Assembly: GCF_019061145.1 (NCBI RefSeq)
Contig: NZ_JAHQZS010000006.1
Span: 157,545 to 221,544, forward strand
Direction: 5' to 3'
From: Anianabacter salinae
Lineage (GTDB): Bacteria; Pseudomonadota; Alphaproteobacteria; Rhodobacterales; Rhodobacteraceae
Length of the DNA stretch: 64,000 nucleotides
Shown: one piece after another, positions 56,448 through 63,878 of the stretch
Layout of the letters: each line of letters begins with the position of its first letter
Position numbering within the stretch: the stretch's first letter is position 1
The notes under the pieces: model-generated
The model's input: only the letters and a program-made list of their open reading frames with translations
Databases searched by the model: none
Told to the model about the DNA's origin: nothing
Program-made: the position numbers and the translations under genes

Positions 56448-57134
56448 CTACCGCCTGCGCAACCGCTGGACGATCCGCGCCCAGCCGCCGGGCGCCACGA
56501 CAAAGGACAGCCCGAAACCCGCCGCGAAGCCTGCCATGTCGGCAACCCAGTCGTTGCCCGCCCCGAACAAGAACCCGAACACCAGTTGAATGCCCAGAAG
56601 AAGCGCAATCAGCGTGAAGGCGCGCAACTGGTTCTCGCCCGCTGCCCCCAGCCGCGCCCAGAGCGTGAAGGTGAAGGCGCCGATCAGGCCGTAGACCGCC
56701 GGATAGCCACCGATCAGCGGCAGAGGATCATTCAGCACCAGCGTATAGACCAAAGCCCCCAGAATCGCCGAGCCGAAGAACACCGCGACCACGGCGAGCG
56801 CGCCGAAGGTCTCGGCCACCATCTTGCCCAGCGCCACAAGGAACACGAGCACGAAGATCATGTGCGTCGCGCTGGCATGGACGAACGGGTAGGAGACAAA
56901 GCGGACAACCTGTTCCGGCGGCCACCGCCCGTTCGCCAGCATCCAGTCAAGGATATCGCCCGAAAACGCGAAACGCTCGATGGCATCCAGCCGCCAGCCT
57001 ACCGCCTGCGGCCCGCCGACCAGCCCGCGTGTGCCCAGCTGGAAAACGATTTCCGGCAGCACCATCGCAAGGGCCAGAACGATGACCACGGGCGGAAGGG
57101 GGTTGACGGGGGACTCGGTGTAGGGATTGCTCAT
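56448..57134 (-). CDS. Rhomboid-fold membrane protein lacking the catalytic dyad
   Basis: A 228-residue protein with about six membrane helices in the rhomboid arrangement. RFVSYPFVHASATHMIFVLVF matches loop 1/helix 2 of rhomboids, and YGLIGAFTF the helix-4 region. Where active rhomboids have GxSG, this has GGYPAVYG: the Ser position is Tyr144 and the next Gly is Pro145. Where they have the helix-6 His (AHxAG), this has ADMAG with Asp199. It is thus probably a pseudoprotease, perhaps acting as a membrane chaperone or scaffold. The start MSNPYTESPVN is used. It is divergent from trpS. Confidence 0.85.
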   Translation of the reverse strand: MSNPYTESPVNPLPPVVIVLALAMVLPEIVFQLGTRGLVGGPQAVGWRLDAIERFAFSGDILDWMLANGRWPPEQVVRFVSYPFVHASATHMIFVLVFLVALGKMVAETFGALAVVAVFFGSAILGALVYTLVLNDPLPLIGGYPAVYGLIGAFTFTLWARLGAAGENQLRAFTLIALLLGIQLVFGFLFGAGNDWVADMAGFAAGFGLSFVVAPGGWARIVQRLRRR

Positions 57135-57209
57135 GGGCCGGGTTTCCTTGACGGGTGTGGCCCCCAGCGGTAAGCGAGCGCGGCGCAGAAATCCATGACG
57201 GAGTGCCAG

Positions 57210-58235
57210 ATGGCCCAGCCCCAGTTCACCCCTCGCGTCTTCTCGGGCATCCAGCCATCGGGCGGGCTGACGCTGGGCAACTATCTTGGCGCCATGAAAC
57301 GCTTTGTCACGATGCAGGACGAAGGGTCGTTCGAGACGATCTACTGCATGGTCGATTTGCACGCGATCACCGTCTGGCAGGACCCGGGCAAGCTGACCCG
57401 CGCCACGCGCGAGCTATGCGCCGGTTTCATCGCCGCCGGGATCGACCCCGAACGCTCGATCCTGTTCAACCAGAGCCAGGTGCCCGAGCACGCGCAGCTC
57501 GGCTGGATCTTCAACTGCGTCGCCCGCATGGGCTGGATGAAGCGGATGACCCAGTTCAAGGACAAGGCGGGCAAGAATGCCGAGAACGCCTCGCTGGGCC
57601 TGTTCGGCTATCCGGCGCTGATGGCCGCCGACATCCTTGCCTACCACGCGACCCATGTGCCGGTGGGTGAGGATCAGAAGCAGCACCTCGAGCTGACCCG
57701 CGACATCGCCGCCAAGTTCAACCACGACTATGAGACCGAGTTCTTCCCGCTGACAGAGCCGGTGATCGAGGGCGCGGCGACGCGGGTGATGTCCTTGCGC
57801 GACGGATCGAAGAAAATGTCGAAATCCGACCCGTCCGACATGGCGCGGATCAACATGACCGACGACGCCGAGGCCATCGCGTCGAAGATCCGCAAGGCGC
57901 GCACCGACCCAGAGGCGTTGCCGTCCGAGGCGGCGGGCCTGAACGACCGGCCAGAGGCGCGCAACCTCGTGAACATCTATGCCGCGCTGGCGGACCGGAC
58001 CGTGGACGCGGTGCTGGCCGAGGTCGGCGGCAAGCAGTTTTCCGAGTTCAAGCCGATGCTGGCCGATCTGGCGGTGGACAAGCTGTCGCCGATCTCGACC
58101 GAAATGGCGCGACTGATGCAGGACCCTGCGGAAATCGACCGCATCCTTGGGCGCGGGGCAGAGCGCGCGCGCGCCATCGCCGCGCCGATCCTCGCGCAGG
58201 CCTACGACATCGTCGGGCTGGTGCGCTCGGCCTGA
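57210..58235 (+). CDS. trpS: Tryptophanyl-tRNA synthetase
   Basis: A 341-residue class I synthetase charging tRNA-Trp. The HIGH-like motif is in [17 protein letters not shown] and the KMSKS motif in [16 protein letters not shown] at about residues 199-214. Substrate-pocket segments [14 protein letters not shown] are present. GGAG seven bases before the ATG at [10 protein letters not shown] sets the start; an upstream ATG gives only five more residues. No leader peptide or T-box was seen upstream. Confidence 0.96.
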   Translation: MAQPQFTPRVFSGIQPSGGLTLGNYLGAMKRFVTMQDEGSFETIYCMVDLHAITVWQDPGKLTRATRELCAGFIAAGIDPERSILFNQSQVPEHAQLGWIFNCVARMGWMKRMTQFKDKAGKNAENASLGLFGYPALMAADILAYHATHVPVGEDQKQHLELTRDIAAKFNHDYETEFFPLTEPVIEGAATRVMSLRDGSKKMSKSDPSDMARINMTDDAEAIASKIRKARTDPEALPSEAAGLNDRPEARNLVNIYAALADRTVDAVLAEVGGKQFSEFKPMLADLAVDKLSPISTEMARLMQDPAEIDRILGRGAERARAIAAPILAQAYDIVGLVRSA

Positions 58236-58245
58236 TCCGGGCGGC

Positions 58246-58290
58246 GGAATTTCAGGGAAATTCCGGGCCAAATCCTTTGAAAGGATTTGG
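58246..58290. repeat. Tandem palindromic hairpins downstream of trpS
   Basis: GGAATTTC-AGG-GAAATTCC (58246-58264) is followed four bases later by a perfect 23-base palindrome centred at 58279 (CCAAATCCTTT, G, then its complement, 58268-58290). They could terminate or stabilise the trpS transcript. No T run follows. Confidence 0.6.
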
Positions 58291-58395
58291 CGCCGCTCGC
58301 TGGCCTGTCGATATTCGCACAGCACTGGTGCCGAATTGGCAAGTTTCGCTCTTCCGGGCGCAGGGTCACACTGTGGCGCGCAAGGAGAGTTCCAG

Positions 58396-58884
58396 ATGAC
58401 CAATCCCGTCCATCCCGCCGCCCGCATCGGCCATGTCCACCTCAGGGTCGCGGACCTCGACCGTGCCATCGCCTTCTACTCGGGCGTTCTGGGATTCGAG
58501 ATCCAGCAGCGCTATGGCGAACAGGCGGCGTTCCTGTCTGCGGGCGGCTATCACCACCACATCGGCCTGAACACCTGGGACTCGCTGGGCGGCACACCGC
58601 CGCCGCGTGGTCACACCGGGCTCTTTCACACCGCGTTTCTTTATCCCGACCGCGCGACGCTGGGCGATGCGGTCGCACGGGTCACCGAGGCGGGCATCGC
58701 CCTGACCGGTGCCGCCGATCACGGGGTGAGCGAGGCGGTGTATCTCGACGATCCCGACGGCAACGGCGTCGAGCTTTACCGCGACCGCCCCGAAGCGGAG
58801 TGGCCGCGCGATGCAAACGGCGCGCTGAAGATGGTCAACGCCCGGCTCGACGTGCGCGCCCTGATTGCCGAGGCGCGGCGCTAG
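58396..58884 (+). CDS. VOC family ring-cleaving-dioxygenase-like protein
   Basis: A 162-residue VOC-superfamily protein with two betaalphabetabetabeta modules. HVHLRVADLDRAIAFYSGVLGF forms the first (metal-binding His), given here as HVHLRVADLDRAIAFY. GGYHHHIGLNTW and HTGLFHTAFLYPDRA follow, with the second metal His/Glu in GNGVELYRDRP. It resembles extradiol catechol dioxygenase/CatE-type members but has no neighbouring aromatic pathway, so the substrate is unknown. AAGGAGAG precedes the ATG. Confidence 0.85.
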   Translation: MTNPVHPAARIGHVHLRVADLDRAIAFYSGVLGFEIQQRYGEQAAFLSAGGYHHHIGLNTWDSLGGTPPPRGHTGLFHTAFLYPDRATLGDAVARVTEAGIALTGAADHGVSEAVYLDDPDGNGVELYRDRPEAEWPRDANGALKMVNARLDVRALIAEARR

Positions 58885-58940
58885 ACGCCCCGCCGCCGCT
58901 CGCCTAGTGTCGCGCCCCGGACCTACGGAGGCAGAGGCAC

Positions 58941-59804
58941 ATGGCGACCGGCAAGAACATCCGCACCTACTTTGACGGCAAATGGCATGACGGCAACGTG
59001 CCGGTGATGCGGGCCGCCGACCACGGGTCCTGGCTTGGGACCACGGTGTTCGACGGGGCCCGGTCGGTCGATGGTATGGCGCCCGACCTGCGCGCCCATG
59101 TGGAGCGCGTGAACCGCTCGGCCGAGGCGCTGATGATCCGTCCCACCGTTGGCGCGGACGAGATGGTCGGCCTCATCGAGGATGGCCTCAAGGCCTACCC
59201 GAAGGGCGCGCCCGTCTACATCCGGCCGATGTACTGGTCCACCGAAAGCGACTACCTGGCGATCGTGCCCTCGCAAGAGGCGACAGGCTTCTGCATCTGC
59301 CTCGAAGAGGTGCCGATGGCTGACCCCGAAGCGACGACGACGCTGGCGACGTCACGGTTCCGGCGCCCCGTGATGGAAAGCGCCGTGGTCAACGCCAAGG
59401 CCGGGTGCCTTTACCCGAACAACGCGCGGATGCTGGCCGAAGTGCGCGCCAAGGGCTACGGCAACGCGCTGGTTGCGGATGCCATGGGCAACGTCGCGGA
59501 ATCCGCCAGCGCCAACGTCTTCATGGTGCGCGACGGCGTCGTCCTGACCCCGATCCCCAACGGCACCTTCCTTGCAGGCATCACCCGCGCGCGGCACATC
59601 GAGAACTTGCGCGCCGACGGGGTCGAGGTGATCGAGACGGTCCTGGGCTTCGACGACTTCCGCAGCGCGGACGAGGTGTTCCTGACCGGCAATCTGAACA
59701 AGGTGACGCCAGTGACCGAATTCGAGGGCACCGCGTATCAGCATGGGCCGATCACGCGGCGCGCGCGGTCGCTGTATTGGGACTGGGCCCGGTCCGCGAT
59801 CTGA
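58941..59804 (+). CDS. Class IV (branched-chain-type) aminotransferase
   Basis: A 287-residue PLP-dependent fold-type IV enzyme. The PLP Lys is expected in SAVVNAKAGCLYPNNARML (about residue 152). FDGKWHDGNVPVMRAADHG and AESASANVFMVRDGVVLTP are typical of branched-chain aminotransferases, and GTFLAGITRARHIENL is the phosphate-binding region. Branched-chain amino acid transamination (IlvE-like) is the best guess, but D-amino-acid transaminase or lyase-like relatives share the fold. It lies 56 bases after the VOC gene on the same strand. Confidence 0.88.
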   Translation: MATGKNIRTYFDGKWHDGNVPVMRAADHGSWLGTTVFDGARSVDGMAPDLRAHVERVNRSAEALMIRPTVGADEMVGLIEDGLKAYPKGAPVYIRPMYWSTESDYLAIVPSQEATGFCICLEEVPMADPEATTTLATSRFRRPVMESAVVNAKAGCLYPNNARMLAEVRAKGYGNALVADAMGNVAESASANVFMVRDGVVLTPIPNGTFLAGITRARHIENLRADGVEVIETVLGFDDFRSADEVFLTGNLNKVTPVTEFEGTAYQHGPITRRARSLYWDWARSAI

Positions 59805-59863
59805 CCAACACCGTGCCATGTTGCAAAATTGCAAGGCATCGCGCCCCGATCCGCCCCGTTATC

Positions 59864-59883
59864 GCCACAATTCATTTTGTGGC
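59864..59883. repeat. Small inverted repeat before the exported-protein gene
   Basis: GCCACAA, 6 bases, TTGTGGC, at the 3 prime side of the aminotransferase gene. It lacks a T run on either strand, so an operator or an RNA hairpin is more likely than a strong terminator. Confidence 0.4.
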
Positions 59884-59940
59884 GGACGCATGATCCCCTA
59901 GCCTCGCGGGAACGACACAGGCGGGACAGGGATGCATCGC

Positions 59941-60402
59941 ATGAAGAAGTCGGTCTTGGCCGCCGTGCTGGCGGGCGCGGTTCTGGGGATGCCGGGGGCT
60001 GCCCTTGCGGACTACGATCTTGAAGAGACCTGCGGCTATTACGCTCACCGGGCCGACGGCAAGGGAACGGGGCCGGATGCGCCGTGGATCGTGCAGATTG
60101 CACAAAGCTGCGCCACTGCGCTGGAACGTGTGACCGCAGGCGCCGCAGACGGAACGCAGCTGCACCACGACACGCAATACCTGGACCGGCTGGAAAAGTT
60201 CCGCCGCTTCGTGACGCTTCTCGTGGTGGACCGGGTGCGCGCGCACAAGGCACAGGTGCGCGAGACCGGGATCGACACGCCGCTGCGGGACATCTGGTTG
60301 ACCCACACCGGCGAGTACCTGATCGCACGCAAGCTGGAGGTCACCACGGCCTACGACATCTGGCTGGAACAAAGCGGCTTCGACATCGCCGGAATCGACT
60401 GA
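59941..60402 (+). CDS. Exported protein of unknown function
   Basis: A 153-residue protein with a signal peptide (MKKSVLAAVLAGAVLGMPGA, cleavage after ALA) and a helical mature domain containing two Cys (ETCGYYAH and AQSCATAL) that could pair. Acidic/aromatic stretches (TQYLDRLEKFRRFVTLLVV; TPLRDIWLTHTGEYLIARK) are notable. No family is recognised. An ATG nine bases upstream is possible, but AGGG lies nine bases before this one and immediately beside the other. Confidence 0.7.
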   Translation: MKKSVLAAVLAGAVLGMPGAALADYDLEETCGYYAHRADGKGTGPDAPWIVQIAQSCATALERVTAGAADGTQLHHDTQYLDRLEKFRRFVTLLVVDRVRAHKAQVRETGIDTPLRDIWLTHTGEYLIARKLEVTTAYDIWLEQSGFDIAGID

Positions 60403-60461
60403 CGCAGCACATTGCAAGGTGCCCTGCCTTCGGCCATGATCCGGTCGTCAGGGAGACCCCG

Positions 60462-60917
60462 ATGCGCAAGTTCCTCGTCGTGCTCGACGACAGCCGTGAA
60501 TGCCTGAATGCGATGCGATTCGCCGCCATGCGGGCCGCCCGGACGGGCGGAGGCGTGCAGATCCTGTCGATCATCCCGCCAGACGAATTCCAGCACTGGA
60601 TCGGCGTTGGCGACATCATGCGGCAAGAGGCGCGGGAACGGATCGAAGCCCATTTCGAGGTTTTCGCGAAATGGATGCGCGACCGGCAGGGGGTCGATCC
60701 AGAGCTGGTGATCCGAGAGGGTGAACCGGTCGACCAGATCCTTGCGCAGATCCGCGAGGATGCGGATGTCGGCGTGCTGGTGCTGGGCGCGGGAACCGAG
60801 AAAAGCGGCCCCGGCCCGCTGGTGTCGCAACTGTCCCGGACCTCGGGCACGTTGCCGGTGCCGATCACCATCGTGCCGGGCGATCTGTCGAAAGAGCGGC
60901 TAGAGGCCGTCACCTGA
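60462..60917 (+). CDS. Universal stress protein (UspA family)
   Basis: A 151-residue single-domain Usp fold protein. The N terminus is RKFLVVLDDSRECLNAMRFA. The C-terminal segment VGVLVLGAGTEKSGPGPLVS corresponds to the ATP-binding G-x2-G-x9-G-S/T region in a variant form (here GAGTEKSGPGPLVSQL), and the end is LPVPITIVPGDL. ATP binding is plausible but not certain because the motif is degenerate. AGGGAGA precedes the ATG. Confidence 0.9.
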   Translation: MRKFLVVLDDSRECLNAMRFAAMRAARTGGGVQILSIIPPDEFQHWIGVGDIMRQEARERIEAHFEVFAKWMRDRQGVDPELVIREGEPVDQILAQIREDADVGVLVLGAGTEKSGPGPLVSQLSRTSGTLPVPITIVPGDLSKERLEAVT

Positions 60918-60962
60918 GGGTTAGACCTCTCTGGCGAGCCCTTCCAATCGCTCTCGATTTTC

Positions 60963-60979
60963 TTTAGAATGTTTCTAAA
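60963..60979 (+). promoter_or_regulatory. Irr-type iron control (ICE) box upstream of the Fe-S scaffold gene
   Basis: TTTAGAA-TGT-TTCTAAA, a perfect 7+3+7 inverted repeat equal to the reported alphaproteobacterial Irr-box pattern TTTAGAA-N3-TTCTAAA. It lies just upstream of the promoter boxes of the NifU-like gene. Confidence 0.75.
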
Positions 60980-60981
60980 TC

Positions 60982-61010
60982 TTGACTATGGTTGCGGCCA
61001 TACGCATATC
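60982..61010 (+). promoter_or_regulatory. Promoter of the Fe-S scaffold/tsaB/rimI operon
   Basis: TTGACT, 17 bases, CATATC, beginning two bases after the Irr-type box. The predicted transcript start is about 20 bases before the ATG at 61038. Confidence 0.6.
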
Positions 61011-61020
61011 TGACGAAACC

Positions 61021-61033
61021 GATAAGGATTATC
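61021..61033 (+). repeat. Short palindrome covering the RBS of the Fe-S scaffold gene
   Basis: GATAA-GGA-TTATC, containing the AAGGA ribosome-binding site of the NifU-like gene, flanked by TGACG (61011) and CGTCA (61034). Possible regulatory site or RNA hairpin. Confidence 0.4.
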
Positions 61034-61037
61034 CGTC

Positions 61038-61598
61038 ATGTTCATCCAGACAGAGTCGACCCCGAACCCCGCGACGCTCAAGTTCCTGCCCGGGCAGGCC
61101 GTTCTGGACGCGGGCACGGCAGACTTTCCCAACGTCGATGCCGCCGAGAAATCGCCGCTCGCCGCGCGCCTGTTCGGCGTTGACGGCGTGTCGGGCGTGT
61201 TCTTCGGCACAGACTTCGTGACCGTCACCAAGACGGACGCGATCGCGTGGGATCATATCAAGCCCGCCCTTCTGGGCGCGATCATGGAGCATTATCAGTC
61301 CGGCCAGCCGGTCATGGTGGGTGACGCAGGCGCGGTCGGCCATGCCGATCACGACGGCCCCGATGCCGAGATCGTCGGCCAGATCAAGGAACTGCTCGAC
61401 ACCCGCGTGCGGCCCGCCGTGGCGCAGGATGGCGGCGACATCACGTTCCACGGCTTCGAGCGGGGTGTGGTCTATCTGCACATGCAGGGCGCTTGCGCTG
61501 GTTGCCCGTCGTCTACGCTGACGCTCAAGATGGGCATCGAGAACCTGCTGCGTCACTACATCCCAGAAGTGACCGAGGTGCGCCCGGTCGCCGTGTGA
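61038..61598 (+). CDS. NifU-like Fe-S cluster scaffold protein (NFU1/NfuA type)
   Basis: A 186-residue iron-sulfur scaffold/carrier. The N-terminal Nfu domain is TESTPNPATLKFLPGQAVLD. The C-terminal NifU-like domain shows VRPAVAQDGGDITFHGFERG and the cluster-binding CAGC in HMQGACAGCPSSTLTLKMG at about residues 152-155. Such proteins deliver clusters to target enzymes. The Irr-type box and promoter upstream suggest iron control. It shares its stop bases with the tsaB ATG (TGATG). Confidence 0.93.
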   Translation: MFIQTESTPNPATLKFLPGQAVLDAGTADFPNVDAAEKSPLAARLFGVDGVSGVFFGTDFVTVTKTDAIAWDHIKPALLGAIMEHYQSGQPVMVGDAGAVGHADHDGPDAEIVGQIKELLDTRVRPAVAQDGGDITFHGFERGVVYLHMQGACAGCPSSTLTLKMGIENLLRHYIPEVTEVRPVAV

Positions 61599-62254
61599 TG
61601 GCCACGCTTCTGGCGTTCGACACAGCGGCCGCGCAGTGCGCGGCCGCTTTGCTGACGGATGGCCGCATCGTTGCCACCCGCCGCACCGAGATGTCGCGGG
61701 GGCAGGCCGAGGCGCTGATGCCGCTGCTGCAAGAGGTGTTGGCAGAGGCGGGCGCGGGCTGGAGCGACCTTGACGCCATTGGTGTCGGAGTAGGCCCCGG
61801 CAACTTTACCGGCATCCGCATCGCGGTGTCCGCCGCGCGCGGGCTTGCCCTGTCGCTTGGGATTCCGGCGATCGGCGTGTCCGGGTTCGAGGCACTGGCG
61901 GACGGCACGGACGCCGATCTTGTCAGCCTGCCCGCTCCGCGCGGCATGGTCTATGTTCAGGCGGTGGCAGATGGCCAGACAATCGGCGATCCCGCACAGC
62001 TTGCGCCGGATGCCGTGGGCGCGCTGACGGCCTGCCACGTCCTTGGCACCGACAGCGTCCGCCTCGCCGCTGCCATCGGCGCCGCGCGCAGCACCGAGCG
62101 CGACCTGTCGGGCATTGCCACCGGGATCGCCCACGTTGCCGCTGCGCGACTGTCGGACCCCGGCTTTGACCGCACCCTTCGGCCCGCGCCGCTTTACCTG
62201 CGTCCCGCCGATGCCGCCCCCCCGCGCGAGGCGCCGCCGGTGATGCTGGGATGA
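61598..62254 (+). CDS. tsaB: tRNA threonylcarbamoyladenosine biosynthesis protein TsaB
   Basis: A 218-residue ASKHA-fold protein needed with TsaD and TsaE to make t6A in tRNA. The N-terminal LLAFDTAAAQCAAALL and the VGVGPGNFTGIRIAVSAARG region are characteristic. The ATG overlaps the preceding stop (TGATG) and the next gene rimI overlaps its 3 prime end. The tsaB-rimI pair is common in proteobacteria. Confidence 0.92.
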   Translation: MATLLAFDTAAAQCAAALLTDGRIVATRRTEMSRGQAEALMPLLQEVLAEAGAGWSDLDAIGVGVGPGNFTGIRIAVSAARGLALSLGIPAIGVSGFEALADGTDADLVSLPAPRGMVYVQAVADGQTIGDPAQLAPDAVGALTACHVLGTDSVRLAAAIGAARSTERDLSGIATGIAHVAAARLSDPGFDRTLRPAPLYLRPADAAPPREAPPVMLG

Positions 62255-62670
62255 CACCTGGCGCGCTGGCCGAATTGCACGCGCAATGCTTCGACACGCC
62301 GCCCCCCTGGAGCGCGGAGTCGTTTGCGGACCTTCTGTCGGACCCCCATGTTTTCCTCTTGAAAGACCGCGGCGCCGCCCTTGTCGGACGTGCCGCCGCC
62401 GGAGAGGCCGAACTGCTGACGCTGGCCGTGCCGCCCGAGGCGCGGCGGCACGGCATCGCAAGCGCCCTGCTGGACAACTTCCAGGCCGAGGCCACCCGGC
62501 GCGGGGCGGTTACTGCATTCCTCGAAGTCTCGGCAGAAAACGCCGCGGCGCGGGCGCTTTATGCCGCTGCGGGATGGCACGAGGTGGGGCGCCGCCCCCG
62601 CTACTACCGCACACCCGGCGGGCTTTCGGTCGATGCGCTGGTGCTTTCCAAGGCGCTTTGCTCCTCGTGA
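62251..62670 (+). CDS. rimI: RimI-type ribosomal-protein N-acetyltransferase
   Basis: A 139-residue GNAT enzyme. The acetyl-CoA loop is LAVPPEARRHGIASALLDNF and ENAAARALYAAAGWHEVGRR is the conserved C-terminal motif. RimI acetylates the N terminus of ribosomal protein S18 in E. coli. It overlaps tsaB by four bases (ATGA), as often observed. The substrate here is assumed by analogy. Confidence 0.88.
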   Translation: MTPGALAELHAQCFDTPPPWSAESFADLLSDPHVFLLKDRGAALVGRAAAGEAELLTLAVPPEARRHGIASALLDNFQAEATRRGAVTAFLEVSAENAAARALYAAAGWHEVGRRPRYYRTPGGLSVDALVLSKALCSS

Positions 62671-62736
62671 CGGCGGGTCAGGCCATGAACGCGGCGGCAA
62701 ACGCCCCATCGTGACCGGGAATCCCTGAAAAACCAG

Positions 62737-62765
62737 TTGACCCTCCCCGGGGCCTCGTCCCTAAT
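62737..62765 (+). promoter_or_regulatory. Candidate promoter of the BMP-protein gene
   Basis: TTGACC, 17 bases, CCTAAT, with an expected start near 62772, about 80 bases before the gene. Confidence 0.5.
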
Positions 62766-62773
62766 TCGCCGAT

Positions 62774-62790
62774 GATCCCGATACGGGATC
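62774..62790 (+). promoter_or_regulatory. 17-base palindrome in the leader of the BMP-protein gene
   Basis: GATCCCG-ATA-CGGGATC, a perfect 7+3+7 inverted repeat beginning at about the predicted transcript start of the BMP gene. Position and symmetry fit an operator for a dimeric repressor. Confidence 0.45.
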
Positions 62791-62852
62791 GGCTGCTTTT
62801 CGGGGATATCGGCGGCACAGCCGAGGCACCCCATCACAACCGGGAGACATCC

Positions 62853-63854
62853 ATGACCCTGATGACGAAATTCCTCGGCGCCGCGGGCGCGCTTGCGCTG
62901 ACCGCGGGCGCTGCATTGGCAGAGCCGGGCCTCATCATCGACCTTGGCGGCAAGTTCGACAAATCCTTCAACGAATCCGCCTACACCGGTGCACAGCGCT
63001 GGATCGAAGAGACCGGCGGCGACTACACCGAGACCGAGCTTCAGTCCGAGGCTCAGCGCGAGCAGAACATGCGCAAGATGGCAGAGCGCGGCGCGAACCC
63101 CATCGTGGTTCTCGGCTTCGCCAACGCCTCGACCCTTGAAAAGGTCGCGCCCGACTATCCCGACACCAACTTCGCCATCGTCGACATGGTCGTCGATGCG
63201 CCGAACGTGAAATCCATCGTCTTCACCGAGCATACCGGCAGCTACCTTGTCGGCATCATGGCGGCGATGGCGTCGGAAACGGGCACCGTGTCCTTCGTCG
63301 GCGGCATGGACGTTCCGCTGATCCGCAAGTTCGCCTGCGGCTATGCACAAGGCGCCAAGTCGGTCAGCGACGACATCAACGTGATCGCGAACATGACCGG
63401 CAACACGCCGACCGCGTGGAACGATCCGGTGAAGGGCGCAGAACTTGCCAAGTCGCAGATCAGCCAGGGCTCTGACGTGGTCTTCGCAGCCGCGGGCGGC
63501 ACCGGTGTCGGTGTGCTTCAGGCCGCCGCGGACGAGGGCGTCTATTCGATCGGCGTCGATTCGAACCAGAACTACCTGCACCCGGGTTCCGTGCTGACCT
63601 CGATGCTCAAGCGCGTCGACAACGCCGTCTATGACGTCTTTGAAGAAGGCCGCAACGACGCGTTCGCGCCCGGCATCGAAGTCCTGGGCATCTCCGAAGA
63701 GGGCGTCGGCGTCGCCGTGGACGAGAACAACGAATCGCTCGTCACCGAAGAGATGATGGCCGCCGTCGATGAGGCGAAGGCCAAGATCGCGTCCGGCGAG
63801 ATCGAGGTGCACGACTACACCTCCGACGACAGCTGCCCGGCGCTTTCGTTCTAA
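62853..63854 (+). CDS. BMP-family ABC transporter substrate-binding protein
   Basis: A 333-residue periplasmic-binding-protein-like lipoprotein/exported protein of the BMP (basic membrane protein) family, which bind purine nucleosides for ABC import. The signal peptide is LMTKFLGAAGALALTAGAALA. The mature protein begins EPGLIIDLGGKFDKSFNESA, typical of the family, with NPIVVLGFANASTLEKVAPD and FAAAGGTGVGVLQAAADEG in the ligand region. GGGAGA precedes the ATG. Transporter genes should follow but the window ends. The gene has its own promoter and palindrome. Confidence 0.92.
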   Translation: MTLMTKFLGAAGALALTAGAALAEPGLIIDLGGKFDKSFNESAYTGAQRWIEETGGDYTETELQSEAQREQNMRKMAERGANPIVVLGFANASTLEKVAPDYPDTNFAIVDMVVDAPNVKSIVFTEHTGSYLVGIMAAMASETGTVSFVGGMDVPLIRKFACGYAQGAKSVSDDINVIANMTGNTPTAWNDPVKGAELAKSQISQGSDVVFAAAGGTGVGVLQAAADEGVYSIGVDSNQNYLHPGSVLTSMLKRVDNAVYDVFEEGRNDAFAPGIEVLGISEEGVGVAVDENNESLVTEEMMAAVDEAKAKIASGEIEVHDYTSDDSCPALSF

Positions 63855-63878
63855 ATGACCGCGCAGGCGACACAGGCG
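63855..63878 (+). CDS. Possible start of a following gene, 5 prime end only
   Basis: An ATG abuts the BMP stop (TAAATG) and opens a frame starting MTAQATQA. It could be the ATP-binding subunit of the same transporter, but only about eight codons are trustworthy because the sequence degenerates into homopolymers. Confidence 0.35.

Noticed and set aside
57135..57209. Attenuator or T-box upstream of trpS
   Set aside because: The 75-base gap holds no leader peptide with Trp codons and no terminator/antiterminator pair.
59821..59834. TTGCAAAATTGCAA as another PccR site
   Set aside because: The half-site spacing and flanks differ from the elements near pccB and pccR, and no propionate gene follows.
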